Notes: generated by a model not told the origin, from the letters alone. A stretch of DNA of 64,000 nt from Microbulbifer elongatus (GCF_021165935.1 NZ_CP088953.1:3636501-3700500); one strand, 5' to 3'; positions 27,226-37,574 are shown, counted from the first letter of the stretch. Numbers and translations are program-made.

Positions 27226-28065
27226 TTACTCCGCGCTGGTCTCAGCCTGCCACTCAAACAGGTTCATCTCGATAAAGAAGAAAGCCACCAGCCACAGGAA
27301 GGCGTCCCAGAAATCCAGGAAGCTGCCGTTGAGTCCCCAGTAGATCGCACACAGCAGCAGGGTAAAGTAGAGCAGGCCCTTAATGACCTGGGAATAGCGC
27401 ATAATCGAATCGGACAGCTGGTGTCGCAGTTGCAGCCAGACATCGAAAGCCAGGATCGCCACCACCAGCAGCCACGCGCCCGCATTGATCACATCCACCC
27501 ACGCCAGCCAATGGATCTCTCGCCAGATCTCCGCATCCCCGACAACATGCGCATCCGCCAAACGCAGCAGACTCGCCTCGGAAAGCGAACCGCAATTCGC
27601 CGCCGTCAGCGCCACATAATCATCCTGCTCCAGCACCATAGACCAGCCACCACTGGCCGCAAGCTCGCAGGCAGAACCGGCTACCGGCAACAGATGTGTC
27701 AGCGACACCATCTCCGAAAAGTAACCGTAAAACGAATACACGATAAAGACATAACAGAACGCCGAAACCGCATTGAGCGCCCACTTGGTACCGCCCTTCA
27801 GGCGCTCGTCAGAGAGTACCCAGGTTTCCAGCTCAAACACCAACAGCAGTAACACCCATGCCAGCGTATCAATGGAATCGTTATAGGCCTCAATGATTTT
27901 GCCCAGACTGACACCATCGGCGAACACCGTACCTGCCGCCCCGTGGTTCTCCACAAAGAACGCATACACGTTGTACACCAGCAGACAGTACACGGTGTAT
28001 TTAAAGATTTTGAACAGGGTATAGCGGTTCGCGGAGAGACCGGCCAAAGAAACCACCTCGGACAT
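27226..28065 (-). CDS. Unknown polytopic membrane protein
   Basis: A 279-residue protein I do not recognise. It has about five or six hydrophobic helices: residues around 20-40, 65-85, 98-120, 195-215 and 230-265. A soluble loop of about 60 residues (130-190) has two cysteines (SACELA, AANCGSL) that could form a disulfide if periplasmic. The C-terminus FFFIEMNLFEWQAE is aromatic and acidic. No catalytic motif is visible. It follows the yhdP gene on the same strand with a 157-base gap, and the position usually taken by tldD or a nitrilase gene is occupied by this one. Confidence 0.7.
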   Translation of the reverse strand: MSEVVSLAGLSANRYTLFKIFKYTVYCLLVYNVYAFFVENHGAAGTVFADGVSLGKIIEAYNDSIDTLAWVLLLLVFELETWVLSDERLKGGTKWALNAVSAFCYVFIVYSFYGYFSEMVSLTHLLPVAGSACELAASGGWSMVLEQDDYVALTAANCGSLSEASLLRLADAHVVGDAEIWREIHWLAWVDVINAGAWLLVVAILAFDVWLQLRHQLSDSIMRYSQVIKGLLYFTLLLCAIYWGLNGSFLDFWDAFLWLVAFFFIEMNLFEWQAETSAE

Positions 28066-28222
28066 TGGCGACGCACCTCGATAGCGTGATTATTATTGTT
28101 ACGCTGCTTCTATCGCAGCCCATGCCTAAACCGCAGGCCTGCACTCCATTGCGAGATACGTCAATATCGAATAATTATTCGGTTTTTGCAAGCGTCTGTC
28201 TCAAGGTCGACCGACCACCCAC

Positions 28223-31200
28223 TCAGTCTGCCCCCGCGCGCTCCACCTGCTGAGCACCGGCACCATCATCAAACAGGCGGTCGAAGCGCACCTTCGGGTC
28301 TGACCATTCGCCGCTGATGCGGTAACTGACACTGGCCACCCGGTCCACCTGCTTTTTGAACACCTTACTGATCAGATAGACCCCCGCCGCTGCGGGGAGG
28401 CCGCCGGCGAGTGCGGCGACAAAGGCCAGGTTATTCCCCACCGGCAGCGTCGCCACCAGGGTCAGGTTCAGATCCTCACGGCGCAGATTCACCCGACCCG
28501 CCATCTGCAACTCACTGGTGGGGCCTTCCACCTGGATTGGCACGGCGATCAACAGCTCGCCATCCCCCTCGAAATACACCTCACCGCGCACCTGGTCAAA
28601 GGTTAGACCGCTCTGCACCAGATCGGAGAAATCCAGGCGCAGGCGCCGCGCCCAGGTATCGAAATTGAACAGAGACAACAGGCGCAACAACGAAGTACCG
28701 GCGTTGTCGCTGGCACGCAGGAAGCGTCCATTACGGATATCGATCGCAATCTCACCGTTCATGTCATTGGGACTGACCATCGCCGGGGAGCCATTCCAGC
28801 GCAGCGCGGTATCAAAAACAGCGCTGCGACTCTCCATTACCGCCTCCTGCCCCCAGGCCTGTAGTACGCTGCCGAGGTTATCGCCGCGCAGACGGCCGAT
28901 AAACTGCGAAGATTCTCTGCCGTCCGCATCGCGCATCCACATCAGCTGCGCACCGAGTTTGTTTTCTCCCTCGCCCCGCCCCTCAATGCGGATGCCGCGC
29001 ATGGCGCCCTGGATCTCACTGATCACCAGGCGCTCTTCCGATGGCCGCAAACGGAAAGACCAGGGCCCCATGGATTCCTCACCCAGCCACAGGCGGTCAG
29101 TGGAGAAATCCACCCGCGGCAGGCTGGCGAAGTCGAAGCCCTTCCAGCGGTCTTCCCGTTGCTCTGCAGTATCGGTTGTCGCCGCATCGGCCTCTGCGTC
29201 CACGGCGTCACTCGCGGTGGTGGGAGGCAGTGCGGGCAGACGCAAGTGGGCCAATTTCAAACGCAGGGGCGAGACGCTATTCAGCATCCCACTCAGTTCG
29301 CCCGCGGCCATTTCACTGTCGAAATCAAGGTGCCAATCGGCGCCGAGGCCGCGGCCGCCTACGTGAATATTCTCGATCTGCACCGACTCCGAGACCTGTA
29401 GCAGATCGGTACTGAGGTCCAGCTGGATGGGCAACGGCGCCGTATTCCCGTCCACACTGTCCCCCGTACCCTGCGCCGAATCCGGGGCCGCTGTCGGCTG
29501 GGTGTAAATCTCCAGCGCTTTTTTCCACGGTGCCAGCTCTACCCGGGACAGGTCACCCAGCACTGAAATACCCGGGGCATCTGGTAGGGTTGCCGGTGCG
29601 TTGAGCGCTATGGCTCCGCGCTCGAGTTTGCCATCCACCTGCCACAACTGCCCCTGCAGGTGCTCCCCATAACTGATGTGATAGAGGTTGCCCTGATCCC
29701 CAACCGGTACCCGCATCACGAACCGGGATTTATCACCGCTGGGCTTGCCGAGCGGCGCCGGCAGGTTGACCGCAACCTGTTGCAGATCGGACGTCAGCTC
29801 CAGTACCGCGCGATAGGGTTTTTCCTTGGACCTGGCAGGGATGGTGACCAGCGCCTGGTAGTCGAGGGTGCCATCCAGCCACTGCAGTTCAGGGCGCCCG
29901 CTCCAGGCTCCAATACCGCCGGTTTCTGCAGTGCCATTAACAACCACCTGAGTGTCCCGATCGCTCCCCTGCCCCAGGTGCTGGATGGAGGCGCGCAGCG
30001 GTTGCCCCCACAGCTGACCGCGGAAACGGGAGCCCTCCAGGCCGGTTTCACTGTGGTAGCGCACATTGCCATTGAGCTGCTGGATTTGCAGGTTCAGCCG
30101 TTGCAGGTCCAGGCTGGCATCGGAAAGTGCCAGATCGACCTTCTGTTGCGGGTCAAGCCTCGCGCCCCCCAGGGGTTGCGTAATCCGCAGAGAACCCTGC
30201 ATGGTGCCACCCAGCGACCAGCTGTCGAAGGCATCCCCAAGGCTGTTGCGCAGTGGTGATTCGCGCAACAGCTTCAGGCCATCGGTGGCGGGGCCGTGCA
30301 ACTCGGCAGCTACATCGAGGCGCGAGCCACCCGGCGCCGGAGATACCCGAACTACCACGTTGGAACCGGCCACTTCCCACAGTCGCGCATTGGGTGCGAC
30401 CACAACCACCTCGGTATCATTGATCCCCAGATGCCCGTCGACCTCTTCGGCCGCCGGCCAACCGGGGCTGTACTGCAGGTGACTATCGGCGATATCGGCC
30501 TGCAGCTGGACGGTCTGCCGCTGGTTATGCTGCCCCAGTGCCAGCAACGCCGGGTCCTCCCCTTCGCGGTAGCTGTAGCCGCGATAGACGAAGCCCGCCG
30601 CGGGGATTCGGCCCGGATTGTCTTCACCGATACCGCTGTTGAGCCAACGGCGCAGGTCGTCGCTCACCACTGTGGGCACCAGGTGCCGCTGCTCGGAAAC
30701 CGCCACATCGCGCAACCCGAGAGCCAGGGTAAAGTCTGCCGCACGGGTGAAGGGCACCAGGGGAATCTGCAGTAGAAACTGCCCCATAAAGGCACCGCCG
30801 GTGGGCACGGTTTTGCTGTCTGCTTTATTCGAGGCATCCAGTGACAGGGGACCGGAGTACACCGAGACCGTTTCATGCTCCCGATCAATATCCCAGGCTA
30901 CGGTGCCCCGCGCCCGGGAGAAGAAAAAGGGATCGTCGTACAGTTTGGGGAAATGGGCACTGAACCCCTGACCGGCATCCAGCTCGACACGCCCGCCCTT
31001 CCCGTTCAGGGAGAGGTATCCATCTACGCCGGTTACCGCCGGCGCACCGCGGTGTGCGCCGGCAGCCACATCCCGCAGGTTCGCAGATACCGTGACCTCA
31101 CCGTCCACGCGGGACAGGCGCACATTCAGCAGTTTTCCGGACGGCTCCAGTGCCTGGAGCCACTCGTCGGCCTTGGCGGGAATCAGCTCCAGTACTTTCA

Positions 31201-32338
31201 GCACCCGATGCCAGGCCTGTAATTCGATCTGATCCACCGCCAGCTGCAGGTCTCCGGACTGATCGCCACTGGCCTGGATGTTCACTGCCGGAACTTCCAG
31301 CTTCTGCCAGTTGAGCCCCAGGTCCTGCAACACCAGCTCCCAGTTTTCCCCCGGTCGCCAGTGGCCGGAAATATTACTGGAGGTGGCGTTTAAAGATTCC
31401 AGCGCTCCGGCGACGCTTTCCGCGTCCGGCTGCCCGGACTCTGCCACCGGTTGCTGGGCGAGATTCAGGTTGCCCCGTAGGGTATAGCCCGATTCGGCGT
31501 CCGAACTTAACCACAGCCGTCCGCCGGCAAGTTTGCGGCCGGGCCAGTAGAGTTTTTCGGGCAGCGGGGAAAGCTGGTACAGCAGACCGACGAGATCGGC
31601 GTCGATCAACAGTTCGTTCAGCTGCACATAGCCACGCAAAGAGAAATCTTCACTGCGCCGCGGGTTGCCCCGCCCTTCCAGCACCAGGCGCAGGCTTTCT
31701 TCGCCGCTGTGCAGGCTCTCCATGGCACCGGTCACGAACGCGCGCGCGACCAGACGATGAAACCCTCCGCCATTCTCCAGCAGGATTTCCTTCAGATTCA
31801 GGTTCGCCGACTGACCGTCGGTCAAAGAAAGGCTGATGCTGGCGTCCCGCACCAGTACTTTGGGACCCAGCTGAAAGATGCGTGCGGGATCCCCCAGACG
31901 CACACCACCACCGCCGCTACCGGCTGCCGGGCGACTGGCACGCGGAAATCCCTGCACCTGCCAGCCGCCCTCTTTGCGCTGCTCCAGTGCCGCAGAGAAG
32001 CCGTCGGCTTCCAGGTTTTTCCAGATCAACTCGCGGTTCCACAGGCTCGCCAGCAGATCCAGATGGAACAGGCCGCGCTCCAGTTTTACCTGGCCCTCGG
32101 CGCCGATTTTCAGACCGTCGATTTGCAGCGCGACTTCCAGCGCCTGCCATTGCAGAGAAATATGCTCCAGCGCCACCGGCGCCCCCAGCCGCTCGGACAG
32201 CCACTGGCCAATCTCCGGGCTGCATTTGCCCACTTGCGGCGACAGCATGCGACCGGTCTGCACCAGAATCGCCAGGGTGATCACCAGGATCACTACCAGC
32301 AACCAGAACTTGCGGGCAAACCAGCGCAGCCACAACAT
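28223..32338 (-). CDS. yhdP: YhdP, AsmA-like protein (3' part of the fused frame)
   Basis: From the internal ATG, 1371 residues form a YhdP-type protein, close to the size of E. coli YhdP (1266). It starts with an inner-membrane anchor (KFWLLVVILVITLAILVQ). A very long beta-rich periplasmic body (DUF3971/AsmA-like) follows, and near the C-terminus the conserved region VGNNLAFVAALAGGLPAAAGVY and YRISGEWSDPKV. YhdP with TamB and YdbH is known to move phospholipids to the outer membrane. The ATG has an excellent Shine-Dalgarno six bases upstream, so separate translation is likely even though the rng frame runs in. Confidence 0.85.
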   Translation of the reverse strand: MLWLRWFARKFWLLVVILVITLAILVQTGRMLSPQVGKCSPEIGQWLSERLGAPVALEHISLQWQALEVALQIDGLKIGAEGQVKLERGLFHLDLLASLWNRELIWKNLEADGFSAALEQRKEGGWQVQGFPRASRPAAGSGGGGVRLGDPARIFQLGPKVLVRDASISLSLTDGQSANLNLKEILLENGGGFHRLVARAFVTGAMESLHSGEESLRLVLEGRGNPRRSEDFSLRGYVQLNELLIDADLVGLLYQLSPLPEKLYWPGRKLAGGRLWLSSDAESGYTLRGNLNLAQQPVAESGQPDAESVAGALESLNATSSNISGHWRPGENWELVLQDLGLNWQKLEVPAVNIQASGDQSGDLQLAVDQIELQAWHRVLKVLELIPAKADEWLQALEPSGKLLNVRLSRVDGEVTVSANLRDVAAGAHRGAPAVTGVDGYLSLNGKGGRVELDAGQGFSAHFPKLYDDPFFFSRARGTVAWDIDREHETVSVYSGPLSLDASNKADSKTVPTGGAFMGQFLLQIPLVPFTRAADFTLALGLRDVAVSEQRHLVPTVVSDDLRRWLNSGIGEDNPGRIPAAGFVYRGYSYREGEDPALLALGQHNQRQTVQLQADIADSHLQYSPGWPAAEEVDGHLGINDTEVVVVAPNARLWEVAGSNVVVRVSPAPGGSRLDVAAELHGPATDGLKLLRESPLRNSLGDAFDSWSLGGTMQGSLRITQPLGGARLDPQQKVDLALSDASLDLQRLNLQIQQLNGNVRYHSETGLEGSRFRGQLWGQPLRASIQHLGQGSDRDTQVVVNGTAETGGIGAWSGRPELQWLDGTLDYQALVTIPARSKEKPYRAVLELTSDLQQVAVNLPAPLGKPSGDKSRFVMRVPVGDQGNLYHISYGEHLQGQLWQVDGKLERGAIALNAPATLPDAPGISVLGDLSRVELAPWKKALEIYTQPTAAPDSAQGTGDSVDGNTAPLPIQLDLSTDLLQVSESVQIENIHVGGRGLGADWHLDFDSEMAAGELSGMLNSVSPLRLKLAHLRLPALPPTTASDAVDAEADAATTDTAEQREDRWKGFDFASLPRVDFSTDRLWLGEESMGPWSFRLRPSEERLVISEIQGAMRGIRIEGRGEGENKLGAQLMWMRDADGRESSQFIGRLRGDNLGSVLQAWGQEAVMESRSAVFDTALRWNGSPAMVSPNDMNGEIAIDIRNGRFLRASDNAGTSLLRLLSLFNFDTWARRLRLDFSDLVQSGLTFDQVRGEVYFEGDGELLIAVPIQVEGPTSELQMAGRVNLRREDLNLTLVATLPVGNNLAFVAALAGGLPAAAGVYLISKVFKKQVDRVASVSYRISGEWSDPKVRFDRLFDDGAGAQQVERAGAD

Positions 32339-33880
32339 CAAGCGACCTCCCCCACTGGGGTGACACGCGCAAATACCACGCTTGTCAGCGAGTAACACCA
32401 GAACAATGTCGTACTGCTCCTGGTTGTAGATGGGCTCCACCTGAAACTGGATCGGGCGCGCAATAAACTCTTCCAGATCGGCCACGTTCGCGGACTCTTC
32501 GTCCAGCAGCAGGTCGATGACCACCTGACTGGCCAGCACCATGATCTTGTCACTGTCGCAGGCGCGGGCCTCGCGGATGATTTCGCGGAAGATTTCGTAG
32601 CAGACGGTTTCCGCGGTCTTCAGGGTGCCGCGACCGGCGCATACGGAACACGGCTCGCACAGCATCTGGCCGAGGGATTCGCGGGTGCGCTTGCGAGTCA
32701 TTTCCACCAACCCCAACTCGGAGACACCGGTGATGCTGCTCTTGGCGTGATCCCGCTCCAGGGCTTTCTCGAGAGTGCGCAGTACCTGGCGCTGATGCTC
32801 GGTATCCTGCATATCGATAAAATCGATGATGATGATGCCACCCAGATTGCGCAGGCGCAGTTGACGGGCAATGGCGGTGGCCGCTTCCAGGTTGGTCTTG
32901 AAAATGGTCTCTTCGAGATTGCGATGCCCGACAAACGCACCGGTGTTCACATCGATGGTGCTCATGGCCTCGGTCTGCTCGACGATCAGGTAACCGCCGG
33001 ATTTCAGTGTCACCTTGTTCTGCAGCGCCTTGCGGATTTCCTCCTCAACGCCATACAGGTCGAATAGCGGTCGCTCACCGGGGTAGTGTTCGATACGCGG
33101 TGCGATTTCGGGCGCATACTTGCTGGTAAACTTGGCCGCGCGGGCGTGGGCCTCGCGGGAGTCGATACGGATTTTCTCCGTGTGCGGGCGCGCCAGATCG
33201 CGCAGGGAGCGCATAAACAGCGGCAGGTCTTCGTAGATGATCGCCGGCTCTTTCTCCGACTTGATGCGCTGTTCCAGTTCCTTCCAAAGCTTGTACAGAA
33301 ACGGAATATCCCGCAGCAATTCTTCCTCGCTGACCCCTTCCGCCACGGTGCGCAGGATAAAGCCGCCGTCGCCACTCAGCCCCTCATCGGCGAGTTTGGT
33401 CGAGGCCAGATCCACCAGATCGCGCAGGCGCTCGCGCTCGGATTCGTCCTCGATACGATTGGATATGCCGATATGGCGGGTCTGGGGCATATACACCAGA
33501 TAGCGAGCGGATACAGACAGGTGCGTGGTGAGACGCGCGCCCTTGCTGGAGATGGGGTCTTTGACCACCTGCACCACCAGCGACTGTCCCTCGCGCACCA
33601 GGGCGCGGATATCCGCCACCTCCCCTTCGCGGGACTCCATGCCCTCATCGTCCAATGGGGCGATGTCCGAGGCGTGAATAAAGCCGGCGCGCTCCAGGCC
33701 GATATCCACAAACGCCGCCTGCATCCCCGGCAGCACCCGCACCACTTTGCCCTTGTAGATATTGCCGACGATACCGCGGCTGGCGGTGCGCTCCAGGTAA
33801 ACTTCCTGCAACACCCCGTTTTCCACCAGCGCCACGCGGGTTTCCATGGGCGCCACGTTGATGAGTAATTCTTCGCTCAC
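28223..33880 (-). CDS. rng: Ribonuclease G in one open frame with YhdP
   Basis: A single open frame of 1885 codons. The first 494 or so residues are ribonuclease G, an endonuclease that matures 16S rRNA 5' ends: an S1 domain (GIVGNIYKGKVVRVLPGMQAAFVDIG), the catalytic aspartates in STIDVNTGAFVGHRN and IIIDFIDMQD, and the zinc-link cysteines CEPCSVC. The enzyme normally ends at YNQEQYDIVL. Here the frame continues for about 20 residues into the first methionine of YhdP without a stop. The start is GTG with TAGGAG upstream. Genes maf-rng-yhdP are usually adjacent but separate, so this is either a true fusion, a recently lost stop, or a one-base error near 32345-32400. The YhdP part has its own ribosome binding site. 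Confidence 0.85.
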   Translation of the reverse strand: MSEELLINVAPMETRVALVENGVLQEVYLERTASRGIVGNIYKGKVVRVLPGMQAAFVDIGLERAGFIHASDIAPLDDEGMESREGEVADIRALVREGQSLVVQVVKDPISSKGARLTTHLSVSARYLVYMPQTRHIGISNRIEDESERERLRDLVDLASTKLADEGLSGDGGFILRTVAEGVSEEELLRDIPFLYKLWKELEQRIKSEKEPAIIYEDLPLFMRSLRDLARPHTEKIRIDSREAHARAAKFTSKYAPEIAPRIEHYPGERPLFDLYGVEEEIRKALQNKVTLKSGGYLIVEQTEAMSTIDVNTGAFVGHRNLEETIFKTNLEAATAIARQLRLRNLGGIIIIDFIDMQDTEHQRQVLRTLEKALERDHAKSSITGVSELGLVEMTRKRTRESLGQMLCEPCSVCAGRGTLKTAETVCYEIFREIIREARACDSDKIMVLASQVVIDLLLDEESANVADLEEFIARPIQFQVEPIYNQEQYDIVLVLLADKRGICACHPSGGGRLMLWLRWFARKFWLLVVILVITLAILVQTGRMLSPQVGKCSPEIGQWLSERLGAPVALEHISLQWQALEVALQIDGLKIGAEGQVKLERGLFHLDLLASLWNRELIWKNLEADGFSAALEQRKEGGWQVQGFPRASRPAAGSGGGGVRLGDPARIFQLGPKVLVRDASISLSLTDGQSANLNLKEILLENGGGFHRLVARAFVTGAMESLHSGEESLRLVLEGRGNPRRSEDFSLRGYVQLNELLIDADLVGLLYQLSPLPEKLYWPGRKLAGGRLWLSSDAESGYTLRGNLNLAQQPVAESGQPDAESVAGALESLNATSSNISGHWRPGENWELVLQDLGLNWQKLEVPAVNIQASGDQSGDLQLAVDQIELQAWHRVLKVLELIPAKADEWLQALEPSGKLLNVRLSRVDGEVTVSANLRDVAAGAHRGAPAVTGVDGYLSLNGKGGRVELDAGQGFSAHFPKLYDDPFFFSRARGTVAWDIDREHETVSVYSGPLSLDASNKADSKTVPTGGAFMGQFLLQIPLVPFTRAADFTLALGLRDVAVSEQRHLVPTVVSDDLRRWLNSGIGEDNPGRIPAAGFVYRGYSYREGEDPALLALGQHNQRQTVQLQADIADSHLQYSPGWPAAEEVDGHLGINDTEVVVVAPNARLWEVAGSNVVVRVSPAPGGSRLDVAAELHGPATDGLKLLRESPLRNSLGDAFDSWSLGGTMQGSLRITQPLGGARLDPQQKVDLALSDASLDLQRLNLQIQQLNGNVRYHSETGLEGSRFRGQLWGQPLRASIQHLGQGSDRDTQVVVNGTAETGGIGAWSGRPELQWLDGTLDYQALVTIPARSKEKPYRAVLELTSDLQQVAVNLPAPLGKPSGDKSRFVMRVPVGDQGNLYHISYGEHLQGQLWQVDGKLERGAIALNAPATLPDAPGISVLGDLSRVELAPWKKALEIYTQPTAAPDSAQGTGDSVDGNTAPLPIQLDLSTDLLQVSESVQIENIHVGGRGLGADWHLDFDSEMAAGELSGMLNSVSPLRLKLAHLRLPALPPTTASDAVDAEADAATTDTAEQREDRWKGFDFASLPRVDFSTDRLWLGEESMGPWSFRLRPSEERLVISEIQGAMRGIRIEGRGEGENKLGAQLMWMRDADGRESSQFIGRLRGDNLGSVLQAWGQEAVMESRSAVFDTALRWNGSPAMVSPNDMNGEIAIDIRNGRFLRASDNAGTSLLRLLSLFNFDTWARRLRLDFSDLVQSGLTFDQVRGEVYFEGDGELLIAVPIQVEGPTSELQMAGRVNLRREDLNLTLVATLPVGNNLAFVAALAGGLPAAAGVYLISKVFKKQVDRVASVSYRISGEWSDPKVRFDRLFDDGAGAQQVERAGAD
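32345..32353 (-). promoter_or_regulatory. Ribosome binding site for yhdP inside the rng frame
   Basis: GGGGGAGGT on the minus strand, six bases before the yhdP ATG. In the +1 frame a TGA overlaps that ATG (TGATG), the usual arrangement for coupled genes. It supports an original two-gene layout. Confidence 0.75.
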
Positions 33881-33891
33881 GGGCGTAACTC

Positions 33892-34545
33892 CTAAACCGT
33901 CCCTGCATCCGCCCCAGAAGAGCGCTTGTCAAATTGCCAGTAGGGAATGCCAGCCCGCTGCAGAAACCCCGCCAGGGTTTCCAGCGGCAGCCCCACCACA
34001 TTGCTGTAACTGCCGTGAATAGACTCTACCAGCAGTGCGCCCATGCCCTGAATGCCGTAGCCGCCGGCCTTGTCCCGGGGCTCACCGGTGTTCCAGTAAC
34101 CCTCGATCAGCGCGCGATCCAGCGTGCGGAAGCGCACCCGGGTTTCGACCACATCGCTAAAGGATTGATCGCTCCCGCTGAGGCAGATGGCGGTGAGTAC
34201 CGAGTGCTCGCGGCCGGACATCAGGCGCATCATGCGGGCAAAATCGGTGAAATCACGGGGTTTTTCCAGAATTTCATCGTCCACCAGCCCCAGTGTATCC
34301 GCCCCCAGTGACCAGACTGTGGCATCGTCGCCGACCAGGGCGAGGCCCGCGCGGGACTTTTCCTGAGCGAGCCGCAAGACATAGTCGCGACCGGATTCAT
34401 CCCCCTGGCGAATCTCTTCCACGGCGGTGGCAGCAGAGGAAAAAGGTACTCCGATCTGCATCAACAGCTCGGCGCGCCGGGGAGAACCTGAGGCCAGAAT
34501 CAGGCGCGGGGGAAAACTGGGCTGTGGAGAATCTGGTGGTGGCAC
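33892..34545 (-). CDS. maf: Maf family nucleoside triphosphate pyrophosphatase
   Basis: A 217-residue Maf/YhdE-type enzyme that hydrolyses dTTP, UTP or modified nucleotides to monophosphates as house-cleaning. Conserved: [14 protein letters not shown], the aspartate in [46 protein letters not shown] split over residues 140-170, and [13 protein letters not shown]. It begins with a proline-rich stretch of 12 residues. It sits between mreD and rng, as in E. coli. Confidence 0.95.
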   Translation of the reverse strand: MPPPDSPQPSFPPRLILASGSPRRAELLMQIGVPFSSAATAVEEIRQGDESGRDYVLRLAQEKSRAGLALVGDDATVWSLGADTLGLVDDEILEKPRDFTDFARMMRLMSGREHSVLTAICLSGSDQSFSDVVETRVRFRTLDRALIEGYWNTGEPRDKAGGYGIQGMGALLVESIHGSYSNVVGLPLETLAGFLQRAGIPYWQFDKRSSGADAGTV

Positions 34546-34710
34546 GGGCGACGCTTATGATTATGTGTTTGTTAGCAGAAGGCCTGATTATAGCGGCCGC
34601 GCTCGAAAAATAACCGGCCTGCGCGGACACTTAACACTATTTTTCAATTGTTTTTTTGGTTGCCGAGAATATCGGACGATCGTCCGGCAATATCAATTGC
34701 CCGGCGACCG

Positions 34711-35190
34711 CTAACGGATCCGCAGACCGGTCGCCATACGGTGCAGCCAGGGGGTCACCAGAGGCCACAACAATGCGGTGGTCAGCGCCGGCCACAAAAA
34801 GGTCAGCCCGGGCACCGGCTTGCCCGCCAGGCTGTGCACCCAGTTTCCGAGCAGTTGGTTGATCCCCACCAGCACAAACACCCACATCAGTTGCTGCCCC
34901 GGATTGAACGCGCGGGTGCGCCGGTAGGTCAGCAGGCTGAAATAGGCGAGTACGGCCAGGGCCAAGGCGTGGGCCCCCAGCGTGGCGCCGGTGACCAGGT
35001 CCTCCGCCAGCCCCACCATCCAGGCAAACCCCACACCCAGCTCCTGCGGCATGCGGGTGGTCCAGAAAATCACCAGCAGTGCGCAGAATGCGGGGCGGAA
35101 CCACAACCAGTTGGTAGGCAGGGGCATCACCGCCAGCAGCAGGGCGATGACGAAGGTAAACAGGATAAACCAGCGGTTGTGGGCATCCAT
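34711..35190 (-). CDS. mreD: Rod shape-determining protein MreD
   Basis: A 159-residue inner-membrane protein with about five hydrophobic helices, a component of the elongation machinery with MreB, MreC, RodA and PBP2. WFRPAFCALLVIFWTTRMP near the N-terminus and the conserved glycine-rich turn GLAEDLVTGATLGAHALA are family features. It starts four bases after the mreC stop. The 165-base gap before maf contains small palindromes but no clear terminator. Confidence 0.93.
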   Translation of the reverse strand: MDAHNRWFILFTFVIALLLAVMPLPTNWLWFRPAFCALLVIFWTTRMPQELGVGFAWMVGLAEDLVTGATLGAHALALAVLAYFSLLTYRRTRAFNPGQQLMWVFVLVGINQLLGNWVHSLAGKPVPGLTFLWPALTTALLWPLVTPWLHRMATGLRIR

Positions 35191-35194
35191 GGGA

Positions 35195-36034
35195 TCAGTT
35201 CTGCTCGTCCGTCAGGGGCTCGCTGAGCACCGCCAGCACAAACCGGCTGCGGTTCATCAGGCCGCGCGGCTGCACGTCCACATCGGCGAAGGCTCTGCCC
35301 GGGTCGCGCTTGACGGAAATCACTTCGCCCACCGGGTAACCCGCCGGGAAGCGGCCGCCGAGGCCCGAGCTCAGCAGCAGGTCACCCTCCCGGATATCGC
35401 TGGTATTGGCCAGGTGACGCAGTTTGAGGCGGTAAAGATCACCGGTACCCTCTGCCACGGCCCGCACACTGTTGCGCAGCACCTGCACCGGCAGAGCGTG
35501 GTTGGCATCGGTAATCAACAGTACCCGGCTGGAAAAATCCCCCGCTTCGATGACCTGCCCCAGCAAACCGCTGGCATCCATGATCGCGGTGCCCTGCTGA
35601 ACGCCGTCGCTGCGGCCCTTGTCAATGATCAGCACATGCTCGAGGGGATCCGGGGAGACACCAATCACCTGGGCCACCAGTACCCGTTGATCCACGCTCT
35701 CGGCCGAGTTCATCAGTTCTTTCAGCTGGGTATTTTCCGCGCGAACCGCAGCCAGCAGCTGAGTCTGCTGCTCGAGCAGCATTACCTGATGCCGGAGGCG
35801 ACTGTTCTCTTCCACCAGCTCTTCGCGGGTGCGCAACTGCTCACCAGCCCAGTCGCCCACGCGAGACGGGGTGCCAGTGATCCAGTAGAAAGGGGCGGCG
35901 AAACTGGAGAGGCGCTCGCGTACGGGGTCCAGCCAGTCGGTGTAGATATTGACCAGGATCAGCGCGGTCGCCAGCGCTCCCAGCACGATGATGCGGGACT
36001 CCGGTGACGGACCTCGGGTAAATAGCGGTTTAAT
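35195..36034 (-). CDS. mreC: Rod shape-determining protein MreC, probable ATT start
   Basis: A 279-residue periplasmic scaffold anchored by one helix (VLGALATALILVNIY), with a coiled coil (LVEENSRLRHQVMLLEQQ) and two beta domains (GLLGQVIEAGDFSSRVLLITD, GGRFPAGYPVGEV). It links MreB to PBP2. The usual N-terminus KPLFTRGPSPESR is encoded in frame upstream of the first standard start (GTG, 35986), but no ATG, GTG or TTG precedes it. ATT at 36034 lies six bases after GGGAG; CTG at 36040 is the other candidate. Starting at the GTG would remove a conserved segment. A standard annotation may begin at 35986. Confidence 0.9.
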   Translation of the reverse strand: MKPLFTRGPSPESRIIVLGALATALILVNIYTDWLDPVRERLSSFAAPFYWITGTPSRVGDWAGEQLRTREELVEENSRLRHQVMLLEQQTQLLAAVRAENTQLKELMNSAESVDQRVLVAQVIGVSPDPLEHVLIIDKGRSDGVQQGTAIMDASGLLGQVIEAGDFSSRVLLITDANHALPVQVLRNSVRAVAEGTGDLYRLKLRHLANTSDIREGDLLLSSGLGGRFPAGYPVGEVISVKRDPGRAFADVDVQPRGLMNRSRFVLAVLSEPLTDEQN

Positions 36035-36040
36035 GGGCAG

Positions 36041-36045
36041 CTCCC
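36041..36045 (-). promoter_or_regulatory. Shine-Dalgarno deciding the mreC start
   Basis: GGGAG on the minus strand, with an ideal six-base spacing to the ATT codon and no spacing to the CTG codon. It favours initiation at ATT. Confidence 0.5.
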
Positions 36046-36175
36046 ATTGACCAGTTCAGCAGTGGAATTGTTATTGGCTTGTAGTGCGCTTCCATACGCG
36101 AGAGATGCGGCGGTGCTCTTGAATCCATGCCCTGCCCGGGCCTCCCTGAGCACCGCCATCAACCGGCAAAACGTA

Positions 36176-37574
<1,399 letters not shown>

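Noticed and set aside
34637..34710. Terminator between mreD and maf
   Set aside because: A palindrome (GGACGATCGTCC) is present, but on the minus strand it is followed by A, not T, and the genes belong to one operon.
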